This document shows, piece by piece, positions 63,812 through 64,000 of a DNA stretch of 64,000 nt (positions are counted from its first letter, which is position 1; every line of letters begins with the position of its first letter). Below the pieces are notes generated by a model, which saw only the letters and a list, made by a program, of their open reading frames with translations, did not search any database and was not told where the DNA came from. Where the stretch lies: the NCBI RefSeq assembly GCF_003574315.2, contig NZ_AP025739.1:4588001-4652000 (forward strand). The letters run 5' to 3'. Both the position numbers and the translations under genes were made by a program. The DNA is from Capsulimonas corticalis. Its GTDB lineage: Bacteria; Armatimonadota; Armatimonadia; Armatimonadales; Capsulimonadaceae.

Positions 63812-64000
63812 ATGTCGTATACTCGTTCCGCAATCTTGGCCGGGCTCCTTGCCGCAATCGGCCCATGCGTTCACGCGCAGACCAGCTCCACGACCCCGGG
63901 AGCAACCGCTCCCGAAGCTCCCGCCGGCGCCGCGGCGCCGGCGGCTCCCGCCGTCCCGCCGCAGGCGGATGCGCCCAAGTCGCCGCCGCTGAAGATCGGG
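63812..64000 (+). CDS. Start of a secreted Pro/Ala-rich protein, cut by the window end
   Basis: 63 codons in frame to the last base. Signal peptide MSYTRSAILAGLLAAIGPCVHA-QTSS, then a Pro/Ala-rich stretch (TPGATAPEAPAGAAAPAAPAVPP...) leading to SPPLKIG, where a folded domain may begin. The first gene after the LysRS-like gene, 28 bp away; no clear ribosome site. Nothing more can be said about its role. Confidence 0.65.
   Translation, partial: MSYTRSAILAGLLAAIGPCVHAQTSSTTPGATAPEAPAGAAAPAAPAVPPQADAPKSPPLKIG

Overview
This window looks like a chromosomal segment of a GC-rich, Gram-negative-type (diderm) bacterium, most likely an Armatimonadota member near Capsulimonas. That is inference. The supporting signs are an Lpt lipopolysaccharide-transport pair, TolC/HlyD and outer-membrane barrel genes, a class A RNase P RNA, a SigH-type sigma factor, SepF, an S-layer-homology protein, a prepilin-like protein ending its hydrophobic segment in ILFPVFAKA, and many GC-rich dispersed palindromes. 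No phage, integrase, insertion sequence, CRISPR array, tRNA or rRNA was seen. The window is mostly housekeeping DNA with several odd paralogues embedded in it.

Layout. 1-3.6 kb: the 3' part of sucA and all of sucB (2-oxoglutarate dehydrogenase E1 and E2), then a small outer-membrane barrel protein. 4.3-9.3 kb, minus strand: a repeat-bearing lipoprotein, LptC, LptA, a degenerate PTS Enzyme I-like protein and an RsmJ-like methyltransferase, with a methylthioadenosine phosphorylase upstream. 9.3-15.7 kb: a YfhO-type membrane protein, a STAS anti-anti-sigma protein and the binding protein and two permeases of a branched-chain amino acid ABC transporter, with no ATPases. 15.7-22.4 kb: an orphan FliK-like/FlhB-like pair, a HAD hydrolase, a double VWA membrane protein, and pyrK-pyrD. 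22.4-30.2 kb: two small proteins, then a thiamine operon (TPP riboswitch, thiC, thiG, tenI-like, thiS, thiO, thiDE) carrying two palindromic elements, one inside a reading frame. 30.2-37.4 kb: a prepilin-like protein, a DUF2809 membrane protein and four tandem paralogous anchored proteins of unknown function, placed directly behind rnpB.

37.4-48 kb: a CvpA-like protein, a DUF4342 protein with a consensus promoter, a SigH-like sigma factor, glyQ and glyS around a near-perfect inverted repeat, an AhbA/AhbB-like double Lrp protein, a dGTPase, murA, mreB and an SLH protein. 48-52.2 kb, minus strand: tetR, a TolC-type outer-membrane protein and an HlyD/EmrA-type adaptor, without an inner-membrane pump. 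52.2-57.1 kb: a PhzF protein divergent from tetR, the phoU-yggS-sepF-proC group, and a sugar isomerase. 57.1-64 kb: an aldehyde dehydrogenase with an NNMT-type methyltransferase, a GGDEF plus HD-GYP sensor, a class I lysyl-tRNA synthetase-like protein lacking both catalytic signatures, and the start of a secreted Pro/Ala-rich protein.

The strongest leads for new biology are the catalytically dead-looking LysRS-I paralogue (62320-63783), the four-paralogue/prepilin operon (30218-36956), the Enzyme I-like pseudoenzyme in the Lpt operon (5102-6241), and the dispersed palindromes, one of which supplies residues 11-54 of the TenI-like protein. All assignments come from reading the sequence and remembered family features; no database search was run.
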